Shown here piece by piece: positions 55,184-63,953 of a DNA stretch of 64,000 bases. The translations under genes were made by a program, and so were the position numbers. The DNA is from Vineibacter terrae. Its GTDB lineage: Bacteria; Pseudomonadota; Alphaproteobacteria; Reyranellales; Reyranellaceae. How positions within the stretch are numbered: position 1 is the first letter of the stretch; each line of letters opens with the position of its first letter. The stretch covers positions 124,001 to 188,000 of the forward strand of contig NZ_VDUZ01000007.1 in the NCBI RefSeq assembly GCF_008039615.1. Direction: 5' to 3'. The notes beneath the pieces are model-generated. The model was given only the letters and a program-made list of their open reading frames with translations, had not been told where the DNA came from and ran no database searches.

Positions 55184-56791
55184 ATGAGCACTTCAGACAG
55201 GAGTGACGAGCTGTTCGGGGCGTTGCCTGACATGTCGGCCGTCCCATCGAATATCGATCGTCGCTCGTTCTTGATGCGCAGCGCGGTCATCGGCGCTTCG
55301 GCAGCGCTGACCGGTACCGCCTGGACGCCTGAGGCGCGGGCGCAGCAGGCGGCAAAGGAGGCGGGGGCAACCAAGCTGGGTGCGACGCTTTCGCCTGACC
55401 TCAACGTCGTGAAGGCATCCAAGGGCCCGGTGATGACCGTGCTGGAGGAGTTCTACAAGGTCGGGCCCGGGCCTTCCAGCTCGCACACGATCGGCCCGAT
55501 GCGCATCACGTACGACTTCTACCAGCGCTGCACGAAGCTGCCGGCGGAGCAGCTGGCGCAGGCGACCGGCCTGAAGGTGCATCTTTTCGGGAGTCTCAGC
55601 GCCACCGGCAAGGGCCATGGCACCGAGCGCGCCTCGCTGGCGGGTCTGGTCGGCAAGGAGCCGGCGACGGTCAATCCGCTGTTCCTCGACGAGATGATCG
55701 CGAAGCCGCAGCAGACCTACCCGGTGAAGCTCGGAGGCAAGACGTTCAACCTGTCGCTTGCCGACATCATTTACGACTCGGTCAAGGGAGATTTTCCCCA
55801 TCCCAACACCATGACCTGCAAGCTCATGGCCGGCGACAAGGTGCTCTACGAACTGGAGTACTACTCGGTCGGCGGCGGCTTCATCGAGTGGAAGGGCTAT
55901 CAGCCACCTAAGAAGGGGCAGCCGAAGTATCCCTACGCGACGATGAAGGAACTGCGGCAGCATGCGGAAGCCAACAAACTCTCGATCGCCCAGGTGATCC
56001 TGGCAAACGAGATCGCGGTGTCGGGCAAGACCGAGGAACAGATCAACGCCTTCCTGGACAAGATCGCCGGCGCGATGCTCGCGACCGTGAAAACCGGCCT
56101 GTCGCTCAAGGACGACGTGCTGCCCGGACCGATCAAGCTTCGCTCCAAGGCGGCGACCGTCTGGGAGCGCGCCCAGGACGACAAGTATGAGGCCGACCGC
56201 GCGATCGCGATGGTTTCGGCCTTTGCGCTGGCTGCCTCCGAGGAGAATGCGCGCGGCCACCTGGTCATCACGGCGCCGACCGGCGGCTCGGCGGGTGTGA
56301 TGCCGGCGGTCGTGTACGCTCTCAGCGAGAGCAAGCGCAAGGTGCCGATCGAGAAGATCCGTCAGGGCCTGCTTGCCGGCGCAGCCATCGGCTATCTCTG
56401 CAAGCACAGTGCGACCCTCTCCGGTGCGGAAGGCGGCTGCCAGTCCGAGATTGGTGTCGCCTCGGCAATGTCGGCGGCCCTCATCGCACAGATCATCGAT
56501 AGCCCGCCCCAGGTGATCGAGAATGCGGCGGAGTCCGCCCTCGAGCATCATCTGGGCATGACCTGCGACCCGGTCGCCGGCTACGTCCAGGTTCCTTGCA
56601 TCGAGCGTTGCGCCTTCGGGGCGGTGAAGGCCTGGACAGCCGTCATGATCGCGACCAACGAGATCGCATCGCGCCATCGCGTCGATCTCGACACGACGAT
56701 CAAGACGCTGGCCGACACCGGTAGGGACATGTCGGCGAAGTACAAGGAGACGAGCGAAGGAGGGCTGGCCGCAAACCTTGTTCTTTGCTGA
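55184..56791 (+). CDS. sdaA: L-serine dehydratase with a twin-arginine signal
   Basis: A 535-residue single-chain iron-sulphur serine dehydratase. GPGPSSSHTIGPMR opens the beta domain, TAPTGGSAGVMPAV is the substrate loop, and CKHSATLSGAEGGCQSEIG with MTCDPVAGYVQVPCIERC holds the cluster cysteines. The N terminus contains IDRRSFLMRSAVIGASAALT and ends ARAQ, a Tat signal, which the usual cytoplasmic enzyme of about 455 residues lacks. Tat export would suit a folded iron-sulphur protein. It would form pyruvate and ammonia, perhaps outside the inner membrane. Confidence 0.92.
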   Translation: MSTSDRSDELFGALPDMSAVPSNIDRRSFLMRSAVIGASAALTGTAWTPEARAQQAAKEAGATKLGATLSPDLNVVKASKGPVMTVLEEFYKVGPGPSSSHTIGPMRITYDFYQRCTKLPAEQLAQATGLKVHLFGSLSATGKGHGTERASLAGLVGKEPATVNPLFLDEMIAKPQQTYPVKLGGKTFNLSLADIIYDSVKGDFPHPNTMTCKLMAGDKVLYELEYYSVGGGFIEWKGYQPPKKGQPKYPYATMKELRQHAEANKLSIAQVILANEIAVSGKTEEQINAFLDKIAGAMLATVKTGLSLKDDVLPGPIKLRSKAATVWERAQDDKYEADRAIAMVSAFALAASEENARGHLVITAPTGGSAGVMPAVVYALSESKRKVPIEKIRQGLLAGAAIGYLCKHSATLSGAEGGCQSEIGVASAMSAALIAQIIDSPPQVIENAAESALEHHLGMTCDPVAGYVQVPCIERCAFGAVKAWTAVMIATNEIASRHRVDLDTTIKTLADTGRDMSAKYKETSEGGLAANLVLC

Positions 56792-56805
56792 GCCAGCCAC
56801 GGCAT

Positions 56806-56831
56806 GGTCGCCACGGCTTGCCGTGGCGACC
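56806..56831 (+). terminator. Strong hairpin after the serine dehydratase
   Basis: GGTCGCCACGGC (56806-56817) and its exact complement (56820-56831) form a 12-bp stem with a 2-base loop. No T tract follows, so it may protect the 3' end or act with other factors instead of terminating alone. Confidence 0.45.
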
Positions 56832-56889
56832 TGACGGTAGCGCCTTGGGCAGAGGCAGAACCGCAACCCGCAGAGTGAGGGGGCAGCAT

Positions 56890-57057
56890 ATGGCATCTTC
56901 CGACGGCAGTGCGTCCGGGCATGCGCCGCATGCCAAGTATCAGCGGCTGATCGCGGCCGCCGGGCAGGTGCCCGTGGCGGCCACCATCGTCCTCCATCCC
57001 TGCGACGAGACCTCGTTGCGCGGTGTGCTCGAAGCTGCTGAGGTCGCGGGTGGCTAA
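56890..57057 (+). pseudogene. Truncated phosphate acetyltransferase N terminus
   Basis: 55 residues only: HAPHAKYQRLIAAAGQVPVA then IVLHPCDETSLRGVLEAAEV, the opening of phosphate acetyltransferase or enoyl-CoA hydratase/phosphate acetyltransferase fusions. The stop follows at 57057 and the catalytic domain is gone. It joins a regulator fragment within 80 bases. Confidence 0.6.
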
Positions 57058-57134
57058 CGGGACAGGTCGATCGTGTCGATCGCGGGGTCAGGCTGGATGC
57101 TCCAGCGTCACTCGGGAGCGGCTCGGTCAAACCT

Positions 57135-57284
57135 GAGATGAGACAGGTCACGACGGTCGCCTTGGACCAAAACTTCGGGAACATGAGCCGCTTCAGCAGT
57201 CACTACAGACGCTTGTTCGGGGAGTCTCCATCCCAGACGATCCGCGCGGCACGAATGACCTTTCACGCAGCTGAGCAGGATTAG
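57135..57284 (+). pseudogene. AraC-type C-terminal HTH fragment
   Basis: The frame reads EMRQVTTVALDQNFGNMSRF, then SSHYRRLFGESPSQTIRAAR, the second HTH and signature of AraC regulators. No start or ligand domain precedes. It is similar in kind to the full AraC gene at 62272. Confidence 0.65.
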
Positions 57285-57360
57285 CGTAAAATTGCGTCGA
57301 TCTTGCGCGCAGCCGACTGTTTGAGGGCGAGTTGACGGCACGGTCAGATCGGAGGGAAGC

Positions 57361-58638
57361 ATGAGCGGGATGTGCAGAGCCCTGTTCTATGCCTGGATGT
57401 CCATCGCGCTCTTTGCGCTGTCGCCTGCGTTGGCACAAGCCCCCGCCCCAAGACCGGCAACCACATCGCCCCAGCAACCCCTCTACAAGCCGGAGGAGCT
57501 CGACCAGATGCTGGCGCCCATTGCGCTCTACCCGGATTCGCTCCTGGCGCAGGTCCTCATGGCCTCGACCTATCCCTTGGAAGTAGTCCAAGCCGCGCGC
57601 TGGTCAAAGGCCCACCCCAACCTCAAGGGCGATGAGGCGGTGAAAGCCGTGCAGGAGCAGACCTGGGATGTCAGCGTGAAGTCGCTGGTCGCATTCCCCC
57701 AGGTGCTCGCCCAGATGAACGACAAGCTTGAGTGGACGCAGAGACTGGGCGACGCGATGCTGTCTCAGCACCAGGATGTTGCCGCCTCGATCCAGCGGCT
57801 GCGGAAGATGTCCTACGACGCGGGCAGACTGCAGACGGGAGACCAGCAAAGGGTGACTGTCCAGCCGGCCTCGGCGCAGACGCCCGGCGCGCCCCAGACA
57901 ATCATCATCGAGCCGGCCTCGCCGCAGGCCGTCTACGTGCCCTCCTATCAACCGTCATGGGCCTACGGTGCCTGGCCGTATCCCGCCTACCCGCCCTACT
58001 ACTATCCACCGCCGGTCGGCTACGGTTATGGCGCCCCCCTGCTTACGGGCTTCATGTGGGGCGCCGGAGTCGTCGCGGCCGGGGCGATGTTCTCGAGCTG
58101 GAACTGGGGTGGCGGCGACGTCAACGTCAATGTGAACCGGGCCGCCTCCATCGACCGCCGTTTCGATGGCAACCGGTACCAGAACGGGAAATGGAGCCAT
58201 CAGCCGGACCATCGTCGCGGCGTCGCCTACAGAGACGCCGGCAGCCGCAGCAGGTACGGCGCCTCCGTCCCCGGTGCCGACGGCCGTCGCGACTTCCGCG
58301 GCAAGGACGTCGTGGGCCGTCCGGGCGGACGCGGTGGTATCGGCCAGGGACAGCGGCCCGGTGGCGTCGGCCAGGGACAGCGGCCCGGCGGCATCGGCCA
58401 GGGACAGCGGCCTGGCGGTGTTCAAGGCCAGCGGCCAGGCGGCATCGGCCAGGGACAGCGGCCGGGCGCCCGCCAAGGCCCACAGGGCGGTGCATTTGGT
58501 GGCATCGACCGCGGCGGTCAGCGTGTCAATCGAGACGCGGCCCGGGGACGAGCGAGCGGCGGGTATCGTGGCAGTGGTGGCGCGCGCGGCGGTGGCGGAC
58601 GTGGTGGTGGCGGACGTGGAGGTGGAGGTCGGCGATGA
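57361..58638 (+). CDS. DUF3300 domain secreted protein
   Basis: A 425-residue protein with a Sec signal peptide (AWMSIALFALSPALAQ) and GGAGGG just upstream of the ATG at 57361. LDQMLAPIALYPDSLLAQVL and LVAFPQVLAQMNDKLEWTQR are DUF3300 hallmarks. A membrane-like GFMWGAGVVAAGAMF and a 120-residue Gly/Arg-rich low-complexity tail follow, with six GQGQRPGG-type repeats. It overlaps the DUF2950 gene by ATGA. The function is unknown; the pair often occurs together. Confidence 0.93.
   Translation: MSGMCRALFYAWMSIALFALSPALAQAPAPRPATTSPQQPLYKPEELDQMLAPIALYPDSLLAQVLMASTYPLEVVQAARWSKAHPNLKGDEAVKAVQEQTWDVSVKSLVAFPQVLAQMNDKLEWTQRLGDAMLSQHQDVAASIQRLRKMSYDAGRLQTGDQQRVTVQPASAQTPGAPQTIIIEPASPQAVYVPSYQPSWAYGAWPYPAYPPYYYPPPVGYGYGAPLLTGFMWGAGVVAAGAMFSSWNWGGGDVNVNVNRAASIDRRFDGNRYQNGKWSHQPDHRRGVAYRDAGSRSRYGASVPGADGRRDFRGKDVVGRPGGRGGIGQGQRPGGVGQGQRPGGIGQGQRPGGVQGQRPGGIGQGQRPGARQGPQGGAFGGIDRGGQRVNRDAARGRASGGYRGSGGARGGGGRGGGGRGGGGRR
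58338..58470. repeat. 27-base tandem repeats in the DUF3300 tail
   Basis: Copies of GGCCAGGGACAGCGGCC with a GGCATC or GGCGTC spacer encode GIGQGQRPG and variants. Copies differ in single codons, so they may vary in number between strains. Confidence 0.7.
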
Positions 58639-59606
58639 AACCGAGGTCACCCATAAACTTGCGCTACATCCTGCTGACACTGTGCTGCGTCGTGGCCACA
58701 AGCATGGCCCCGACCTTGGCACAGCAGAAGCCGCAACAACAGCAGCCTGCCGCCGCTGCCGCGCCGCCTACCGGCCAGCAGGCCTTCGAGACGCCCCAGG
58801 CGGCGTTCGACGCCTTCGTCGCCGCCGCGCGCAGCGCCGACCCCGCCCAATGGCAGAAGGTGCTGGGCGCGAACTATAAGGATCTCATCCCCGACGACAT
58901 CGAGGACGTCGAGGAGGTGCGCAAGAAATTCCTCGAGGCCTACGCCGCCGGCAACAAGATCAACATGGACGGCGATTCCAAGGCCGTCCTCGAGGTCGGC
59001 ACCCACGGCTGGACGATGCCGATTCCCCTGGTCAAGGGCGGCGACGGCTGGCGCTTCGACATCGTGGCCGGGGCCGACGAGATCGGCAACAGGGAGCTCG
59101 GCCGCAACGAGCTCGCCGTCATCCAGGTGCTGCTGGCCATCGTCGACGCGCAGCAGGAATACGCCGAGGCCGATCCGATGAAGACCGGCACGGGCCAGTA
59201 TGCGCGCCGGCTGCTGAGCTCGCCGGGCAAGAAGGATGGTCTCTACTGGTCATCGCAGCCGGGCGAGCCCGAGAGTCCGCTGGGCGATCTGATCGCGCAC
59301 GCCCAGGCTGCCGGCGCCACCGAGGGATCGGGCTACCACGGCTACCACTATCGCCTACTCTACGCGCAGGGGCCTGACGCGAAGGGTGGCGCCCGAGACT
59401 ATATCGTGAACGGCAGGATGATCGGCGGCTTCGGGGTGATCGCGTGGCCCATCACCTACGGCACGACCGGAAACACGACGTTCATCGTCAGCCAGGATGG
59501 CGAGGTCTTCGAGAAGGATCTCGGGGCGAACACGACCGCGGCTGCAGGCCAGATCAGGGCCTTCAACCCGGACAAAAGCTGGAAAAAGTCCGATACTACG
59601 CCGTGA
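58635..59606 (+). CDS. DUF2950 domain secreted protein
   Basis: A 323-residue protein starting in an ATGA overlap with the DUF3300 gene. Signal peptide SPINLRYILLTLCCVVATSM to LAQQ; then QAFETPQAAFDAFVAAARSA, GDGWRFDIVAGADEIGNREL, GKKDGLYWSSQPGEPESPLG and GYHYRLLYAQGPDAKGGARD, the DUF2950 pattern. Gln-rich leader after the signal. Function is unknown. Confidence 0.92.
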   Translation: MKPRSPINLRYILLTLCCVVATSMAPTLAQQKPQQQQPAAAAAPPTGQQAFETPQAAFDAFVAAARSADPAQWQKVLGANYKDLIPDDIEDVEEVRKKFLEAYAAGNKINMDGDSKAVLEVGTHGWTMPIPLVKGGDGWRFDIVAGADEIGNRELGRNELAVIQVLLAIVDAQQEYAEADPMKTGTGQYARRLLSSPGKKDGLYWSSQPGEPESPLGDLIAHAQAAGATEGSGYHGYHYRLLYAQGPDAKGGARDYIVNGRMIGGFGVIAWPITYGTTGNTTFIVSQDGEVFEKDLGANTTAAAGQIRAFNPDKSWKKSDTTP

Positions 59607-59767
59607 GGTATTCACGGCATTGCGCGTGGTGCCGAATCCGGGAACCACGATGTGCAACAGGATCGTCAACCGGTTGCGCTTGATGTCAGGGTTGGCAGTG
59701 CTCGGAGTACAGCGGCGGAATAGCCGCCGAGACCGTCTCGGTCTGCGCGCGGCATCGGGGGGCGGCG

Positions 59768-60643
59768 ATGAGGATACCGGTCGGTCGTCGAGACAGCTTG
59801 GCGAAATTTGTCATGATGGCCCTTGCGGTGACACTATTGTGGGTCAGCCCGGTCATGGCGGCCACGCTAGACCATATCCGCGAGAGCAAGGTAATCCGCA
59901 TCGCCTATCGCGAGGATGCACCGCCCTTCTCGTACAAGGGAGCCGACGGGCAGCCAACCGGCTTCATGATCGACCTCTGCCGCATGGTGGCGCAGCGCAT
60001 CGCGCAGCAGCTCAAGGTAGCAGACCTGACGCTGGTCTATGTGCCCGTCACTGCCGCCGACCGCTTCGATGCGATCAAGCAGGCGCGCGCCGATCTGCTT
60101 TGCGAGGCGACGACGGCAACCTTGACGCGACGCGAGGTGGTCGATTTTTCGCTCCCGACCTTCGTCGATGGCGCCAGCCTGATGGTACGTGCCGGTGCGC
60201 CGGACGATCTCAAGGGGATGGCCGGCCGCAAGATCGGTGTTCTGGGCGGCACGACCACGGAGCTGGCGCTGCGCAACGCGCTGCAGCGTGCCGCGGTAAA
60301 TGCCGAGGTGGTTCTGATGGACTCGCACCCTGAGGCCATCTCGCAGCTCGACGACGGCCGGATCGTTGCCTATTTTGCCGATCGTGCGATTCTCATGTCC
60401 CTGGCGCGAGACAGCAAGGCGCCGGACCAGATTCGGATCGCAGAACAATATCTTACAGTTGAACCCTACGCGCTAGCGATGTCGCACGGCGACAACGCGT
60501 TTCGCTTGGCCGTCGACCGCGCATTAAGCCACATCTATCGCTCGAGCGACATCGTGCGATTGTTTCAACGAGCCTTCGGCGTCAACGTCAACCAGAGCCA
60601 GCTTTTGCACTCGCTGTATGTCGCGGCCAGCTTGCCGGACTAG
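59768..60643 (+). CDS. Family 3 periplasmic substrate-binding protein
   Basis: A 291-residue PBPb-type protein with a signal peptide (FVMMALAVTLLWVSPVMA). VIRIAYREDAPPFSYKGADG and PTGFMIDLCRMVAQRI are the family entry, RFDAIKQARADLLCEATTAT and GRKIGVLGGTTTELAL the hinge blocks. No permease or ATPase genes are nearby, so it is an orphan binding protein, perhaps partner of a remote amino-acid transporter or a regulator of signalling. Confidence 0.9.
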   Translation: MRIPVGRRDSLAKFVMMALAVTLLWVSPVMAATLDHIRESKVIRIAYREDAPPFSYKGADGQPTGFMIDLCRMVAQRIAQQLKVADLTLVYVPVTAADRFDAIKQARADLLCEATTATLTRREVVDFSLPTFVDGASLMVRAGAPDDLKGMAGRKIGVLGGTTTELALRNALQRAAVNAEVVLMDSHPEAISQLDDGRIVAYFADRAILMSLARDSKAPDQIRIAEQYLTVEPYALAMSHGDNAFRLAVDRALSHIYRSSDIVRLFQRAFGVNVNQSQLLHSLYVAASLPD

Positions 60644-60802
60644 TCCTTCGATCACGAGATGGGCTGTGCAGGCTCCTCGGTTCACGACGAACCGTGGTCG
60701 TAGCGCGAGCACTGAGTATCCCGTGCGTCAGAGCAGGGGCCGATCTGTTGCGGTTCACAGTTTTCCTGCAATTTATCCCTGCCGTGGTCGACGGAGCCTG
60801 CC

Positions 60803-61258
60803 ATGAGAGTGAACGGCAATATCGGGGCCATAGAGATGAAGGCGCAACTCGTCGTGCGGCCTCTACGACCTTTGCATTCCGCAACCGACGCGCTGCGACC
60901 TGCGTTTCGCAATTTCCGCCACGTGGCCCACGCCGCAGCGCTAGCAGCATCACTCGTCGTCATATCCGCTCAGGTGCATGCCGCTGATCCACCGTCCGAC
61001 CTCGAGCGTGGCCGCTCGTTGGCGCGAACCTGGTGCTCCCAATGCCATACTGTCGAGCCCGGGGACCGGCAGCAACGCGCCGACGGGCTGGCATCATTCA
61101 GCGCCCTGGCCAACGATCCGCGGAACACACCAGATCGTCTACGTGCTTTCTTGACTCGTCCGCACGGTCGAATGCCAGACTTGAACCTTTCTCGGCAAGA
61201 CCGCGACGATCTTGTCGCGTACTTAGGCAGCATGAAAGAGGGGCGCACCACCCACTAG
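60803..61258 (+). CDS. Small c-type cytochrome
   Basis: A 151-residue protein with a single heme site WCSQCHTV (CxxCH) and a candidate distal Met in HGRMPDLNLS. The leader has a hydrophobic stretch ending AQVHAADPP, so it is periplasmic. GGAG at 60793-60796 supports the ATG at 60803; ATG 60836 is the alternative. It lies after the binding protein and may serve as an electron carrier; partners are unknown. Confidence 0.85.
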   Translation: MRVNGNIGAIEMKAQLVVRPLRPLHSATDALRPAFRNFRHVAHAAALAASLVVISAQVHAADPPSDLERGRSLARTWCSQCHTVEPGDRQQRADGLASFSALANDPRNTPDRLRAFLTRPHGRMPDLNLSRQDRDDLVAYLGSMKEGRTTH

Positions 61259-61329
61259 ACTAGCCTACAGCGGGCCCCTATCCGATCGAAGTCGCACTTT
61301 GCTTCTGCCAATTCCAGCCGCTCGCTCCC

Positions 61330-61956
61330 TCATGCCGAGAGCATCACGCTGCCGGAGAGGAGGGCTGAACGGCGGATTGTTCTTCGTCCGCTATGGAGAA
61401 CAAGGCGACGGACTGCGCGAAACCGTTGAGTTCGCGAGTGGCAAGCTGCTGTATCGGCACGACGCCGGTGGTGGGGGCGGCCACAATCCCCGGCAGGGCC
61501 GCCCTGGCGATAGCCGCTCTCGATCAGGCGGCACTGGCCGGCAAAGACCTTGGCCGAGAACTCGCGGCTGTATTCACCGGCCATGGCGCGCTTAACGCCC
61601 TTGACGATGGTCGACACCGGGCTGCCATCGTTCTCAAATTGCTCGGCGCAGTACTGGACGCTGATGCCGGCCCGGCGGCAGACGTACTCGTAGTAGGCGC
61701 TTTCGTCGGCGTCCTGAAACCGACCCCAGCGGCTTACGTCGTAAACCAGGATGGTGCTGAAGTCGGCAGTCCCGTTCTGGACGTCCTCGATCAGGCGGAT
61801 CAGGGCGTCGCGGCCGTCCAACCGCAGGCCACTCTTGCCCTCGTCGGCATAGGTCCTGACGACAATGGTCCCGCGCCGTTCACCCGCACCGGTAGCGAGT
61901 TCAGCATTCTCGGTGTGGCGTGGCAGTATCGATGGGGCGCAGGATATTGAGAACAC
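61330..61956 (-). pseudogene. Serine recombinase (resolvase) with broken ends
   Basis: The frame reads VVRTYADEGKSGLRLDGRDA, STILVYDVSRWGRFQDADES and STIVKGVKRAMAGEYSREFS, the catalytic domain of large serine recombinases. The N-terminal catalytic Ser motif is not found in this frame, and from about residue 155 (RQGGPAG) the reading no longer matches a recombinase domain, so it is truncated and frame-broken. It is a mobile-element relic near the window's right end. Confidence 0.65.
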
Positions 61957-62271
61957 TTGATGGCGATTGCGCCAACGTCAAACGCATAGGCCGGCGGGCC
62001 GATGTCCGCTCAGGGTCAATCTCTGAGGAAACTTCGCAGCGTGTCCACCGTCTGGAATTGGGTTCGCAAGCAGAAGTGAGACGAGCAAGCTTTATTGGGT
62101 TTTGAACCTAGGCTGACCGGCCTAGCGCCTAGGCGGCAGGATCGTCCAGCGCTTGATGACAGGGCTGTTAAAGCAAGCGCGCAGTTTGCAGGTTCGCAAT
62201 TCGGTTAGCAGAATCAATTCCGGCCATGCTGGGTTGTGGTCAACGCCAAGAGTATGGCGGGGGGACAGTCG
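61957..62271. other. Island debris with a short transposase-like peptide
   Basis: No complete gene. A plus-strand 25-codon frame at about 62009 reads SLRKLRSVSTVWNWVRKQK, which has the look of a transposase leader. CCTAGG occurs as inverted pairs around 62107-62132. The AraC start follows. Confidence 0.4.
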
Positions 62272-63246
62272 ATGGATGGGCTGCCGGCGCACCAGCAGGA
62301 GCGCATCGGCTTTCCGCGAACGCGATTTCGCGATAGCGACGAACTCGCTGCCGTGTACCGAGCCTGGGGTATGGATGTCATACAGCTCAATGCCGAGACG
62401 GGCGATAGCTGGACGGCAACCGGGCAGCTTGGCGACCTTCGTGTCTGGGCGACCAGTTTCACGGGCCGTTACGGCATCCGCACAGGCCTGCCGCCGGGGT
62501 CGGCGCTCGTGCAGATCAGCTCGGGCCAGCACGGCGGTAGGCGGATCGGCGGCCTGGAGCTTCAGCGCAATGATATCCTCGCCGGCTTCGCGGGACTTGA
62601 GATCACCGGAATCGTCAATCAGCAGCACCGGGGCACCAGCTTCGTGATGCCGCTCCACTATGTCACGGACGCGTTGGCAGAGCGTGCGCCCGGGTCGGAT
62701 CGGCTGACGCGAGGGACCTCACCGTTGATTGTCTCCAACAGCCGGTCCCGGGTCGCGACGATGAGCCGGCTGATCGACGCTGCGATGTCTCTTGAGAGCG
62801 AGCACGACAGGATTTTGGCGTCCAGCGATGTTGCCGACGTGCTGATCGGTACACTGCTGCTACCGTGGCATCGCGCGACGGATACAGTCTTTAGCGTGCC
62901 AACATTTCAGCGCCTGCCGATCGTGCGGCGTGCAGAAGAGTTCATGCGCGCGCGACTGGGTGATCCACTGACGCTCCAAGACATCTGCCGTGCGGCGCGA
63001 GCAAGCCAGCGTTCGGTCGAGTACGCATTCAGCGGCACGTATGGAATGGGGCCGAAGCAGTACCTGAGAGCGCTGCGCCTCAACGCCGTTTGGCGCACTC
63101 TGATATCGCAGCAGCCGAAGGGGGAAAAGATCAAGGAGATCGCGAGACGCCATGGGCTCTGGCACATGGGACACTTCTCGGCCGACTACTATCGCGTATT
63201 CGGCGAAACGCCACAGCAGACCAGAGCGCGGCGATGGTCGGGGTGA
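62272..63246 (+). CDS. AraC-family transcriptional regulator
   Basis: A 324-residue regulator. The N-terminal 180 residues form a ligand/dimer domain of the AraC-binding-2 type (FPRTRFRDSDELAAVYRAW). The C-terminal double HTH has LQDICRAARASQRSVEYAFS and IKEIARRHGLWHMGHFSADY with the family end FGETPQQTRAR. ATG 62272 has GGGGGG upstream; a GTG at 62236 would add 12 residues. Its targets are not next to it in an obvious way. Confidence 0.88.
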   Translation: MDGLPAHQQERIGFPRTRFRDSDELAAVYRAWGMDVIQLNAETGDSWTATGQLGDLRVWATSFTGRYGIRTGLPPGSALVQISSGQHGGRRIGGLELQRNDILAGFAGLEITGIVNQQHRGTSFVMPLHYVTDALAERAPGSDRLTRGTSPLIVSNSRSRVATMSRLIDAAMSLESEHDRILASSDVADVLIGTLLLPWHRATDTVFSVPTFQRLPIVRRAEEFMRARLGDPLTLQDICRAARASQRSVEYAFSGTYGMGPKQYLRALRLNAVWRTLISQQPKGEKIKEIARRHGLWHMGHFSADYYRVFGETPQQTRARRWSG

Positions 63247-63366
63247 CGACAACCAGGCTCCAAGGTCCTGCCGGCAACGGGTGGTGACTGACCGACCTTG
63301 GCCAGCCGATTTCCGGTTTGAGTCCGACGCCCTACTCCATAAAGGCGCGCAGGACGCCCGGCGCGG

Positions 63367-63645
63367 GATCCTGACGAGGTCCTGGACTATGTAATCGACT
63401 GGCGATCCAGGCTGAACAGCCTGCCGGCATCGCCGGGCGGCACTATCACCGGCGTGGAATGGAGCATCGCCCCGGCCACCGAGCTGACGCAGCGTCAGCC
63501 GGCGACAAGGACATCAACGACCACGATCGTTTGGTTCGGTGGTGGCATTGCTGGCACCATTTACCGCGCCACCTGTCGTGTAACGACGGCAAGGTCGTAC
63601 GAGGGAAGAAACATACCACCTGCCCGTGATGGATGGCGGCAATGA
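63367..63645 (+). pseudogene. Phage fiber-tail adaptor-like fragment
   Basis: The frame reads DPDEVLDYVIDWRSRLNSLP and then ITGVEWSIAPATELTQRQPA, TIVWFGGGIAGTIYRATCRV, the pattern of small phage tail-tip proteins (DPDxVLDYxxDW...TVWLSGGTAGTTY). No start signal is found, and the end (ARDGWRQ) departs from the family. A decayed phage gene. Confidence 0.5.
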
Positions 63646-63723
63646 GGCGTCATCGCCTGCCATGGGCGCCTTGTCGCGCTCGCGAAGTAGGAGCACGTCA
63701 TCATCCGTTCGCACCACAATCAT
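63514..63723 (-). CDS. Possible small ORF coupled to the zinc-finger ORF
   Basis: 69 residues from the ATG at 63723, which overlaps the preceding stop (ATGA). It reads MIVVRTDDDVLLLRERDKAP and then degrades into Arg/Asn-rich sequence antisense to the phage-like fragment. The overlap argues for it; composition argues against it. Confidence 0.3.
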   Translation of the reverse strand: MIVVRTDDDVLLLRERDKAPMAGDDASLPPSITGRWYVSSLVRPCRRYTTGGAVNGASNATTEPNDRGR

Positions 63724-63953
63724 ACGTCCGGTACCGACGATAGCCCCGGCCCGACATGGTATTCGCGATCCGAGTTGCTGCTGGCGCATGGCGCTAGCCG
63801 GCGGCGAGGCTTGGCGCTGCCGCCGATCCAAGCGTGATGATGTAGCTGCCCGCAATATGGGCATCTGATCCGTACCACCGGCATCGTGTCACTGGTTCCG
63901 GGGATCAGCTGGCCCAATACAATGGGCGCCCCATCATTTTCCCCATTGGCCAT
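63720..63953 (-). CDS. Small CPYCG zinc-ribbon-like protein
   Basis: A 77-residue protein. AAGGGGG sits 6 bases before the ATG at 63953, a strong site. VVRIRCPYCGQLHHHAWI has a CxxC with neighbouring His residues, and a further Cys-Asn region follows, so it probably binds zinc. Such small proteins are frequent in phage and genomic islands. It may be the first gene of a unit extending beyond the window. Confidence 0.6.
   Translation of the reverse strand: MANGENDGAPIVLGQLIPGTSDTMPVVRIRCPYCGQLHHHAWIGGSAKPRRRLAPCASSNSDREYHVGPGLSSVPDV

Noticed and set aside
55193-57184. A 663-codon minus-strand frame
   Set aside because: Antisense to the serine dehydratase, which has intact family motifs.
59600-59618. 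Terminator after the DUF2950 gene
   Set aside because: A 7-bp hairpin overlaps the stop codon, but no T tract follows and the stem is short.
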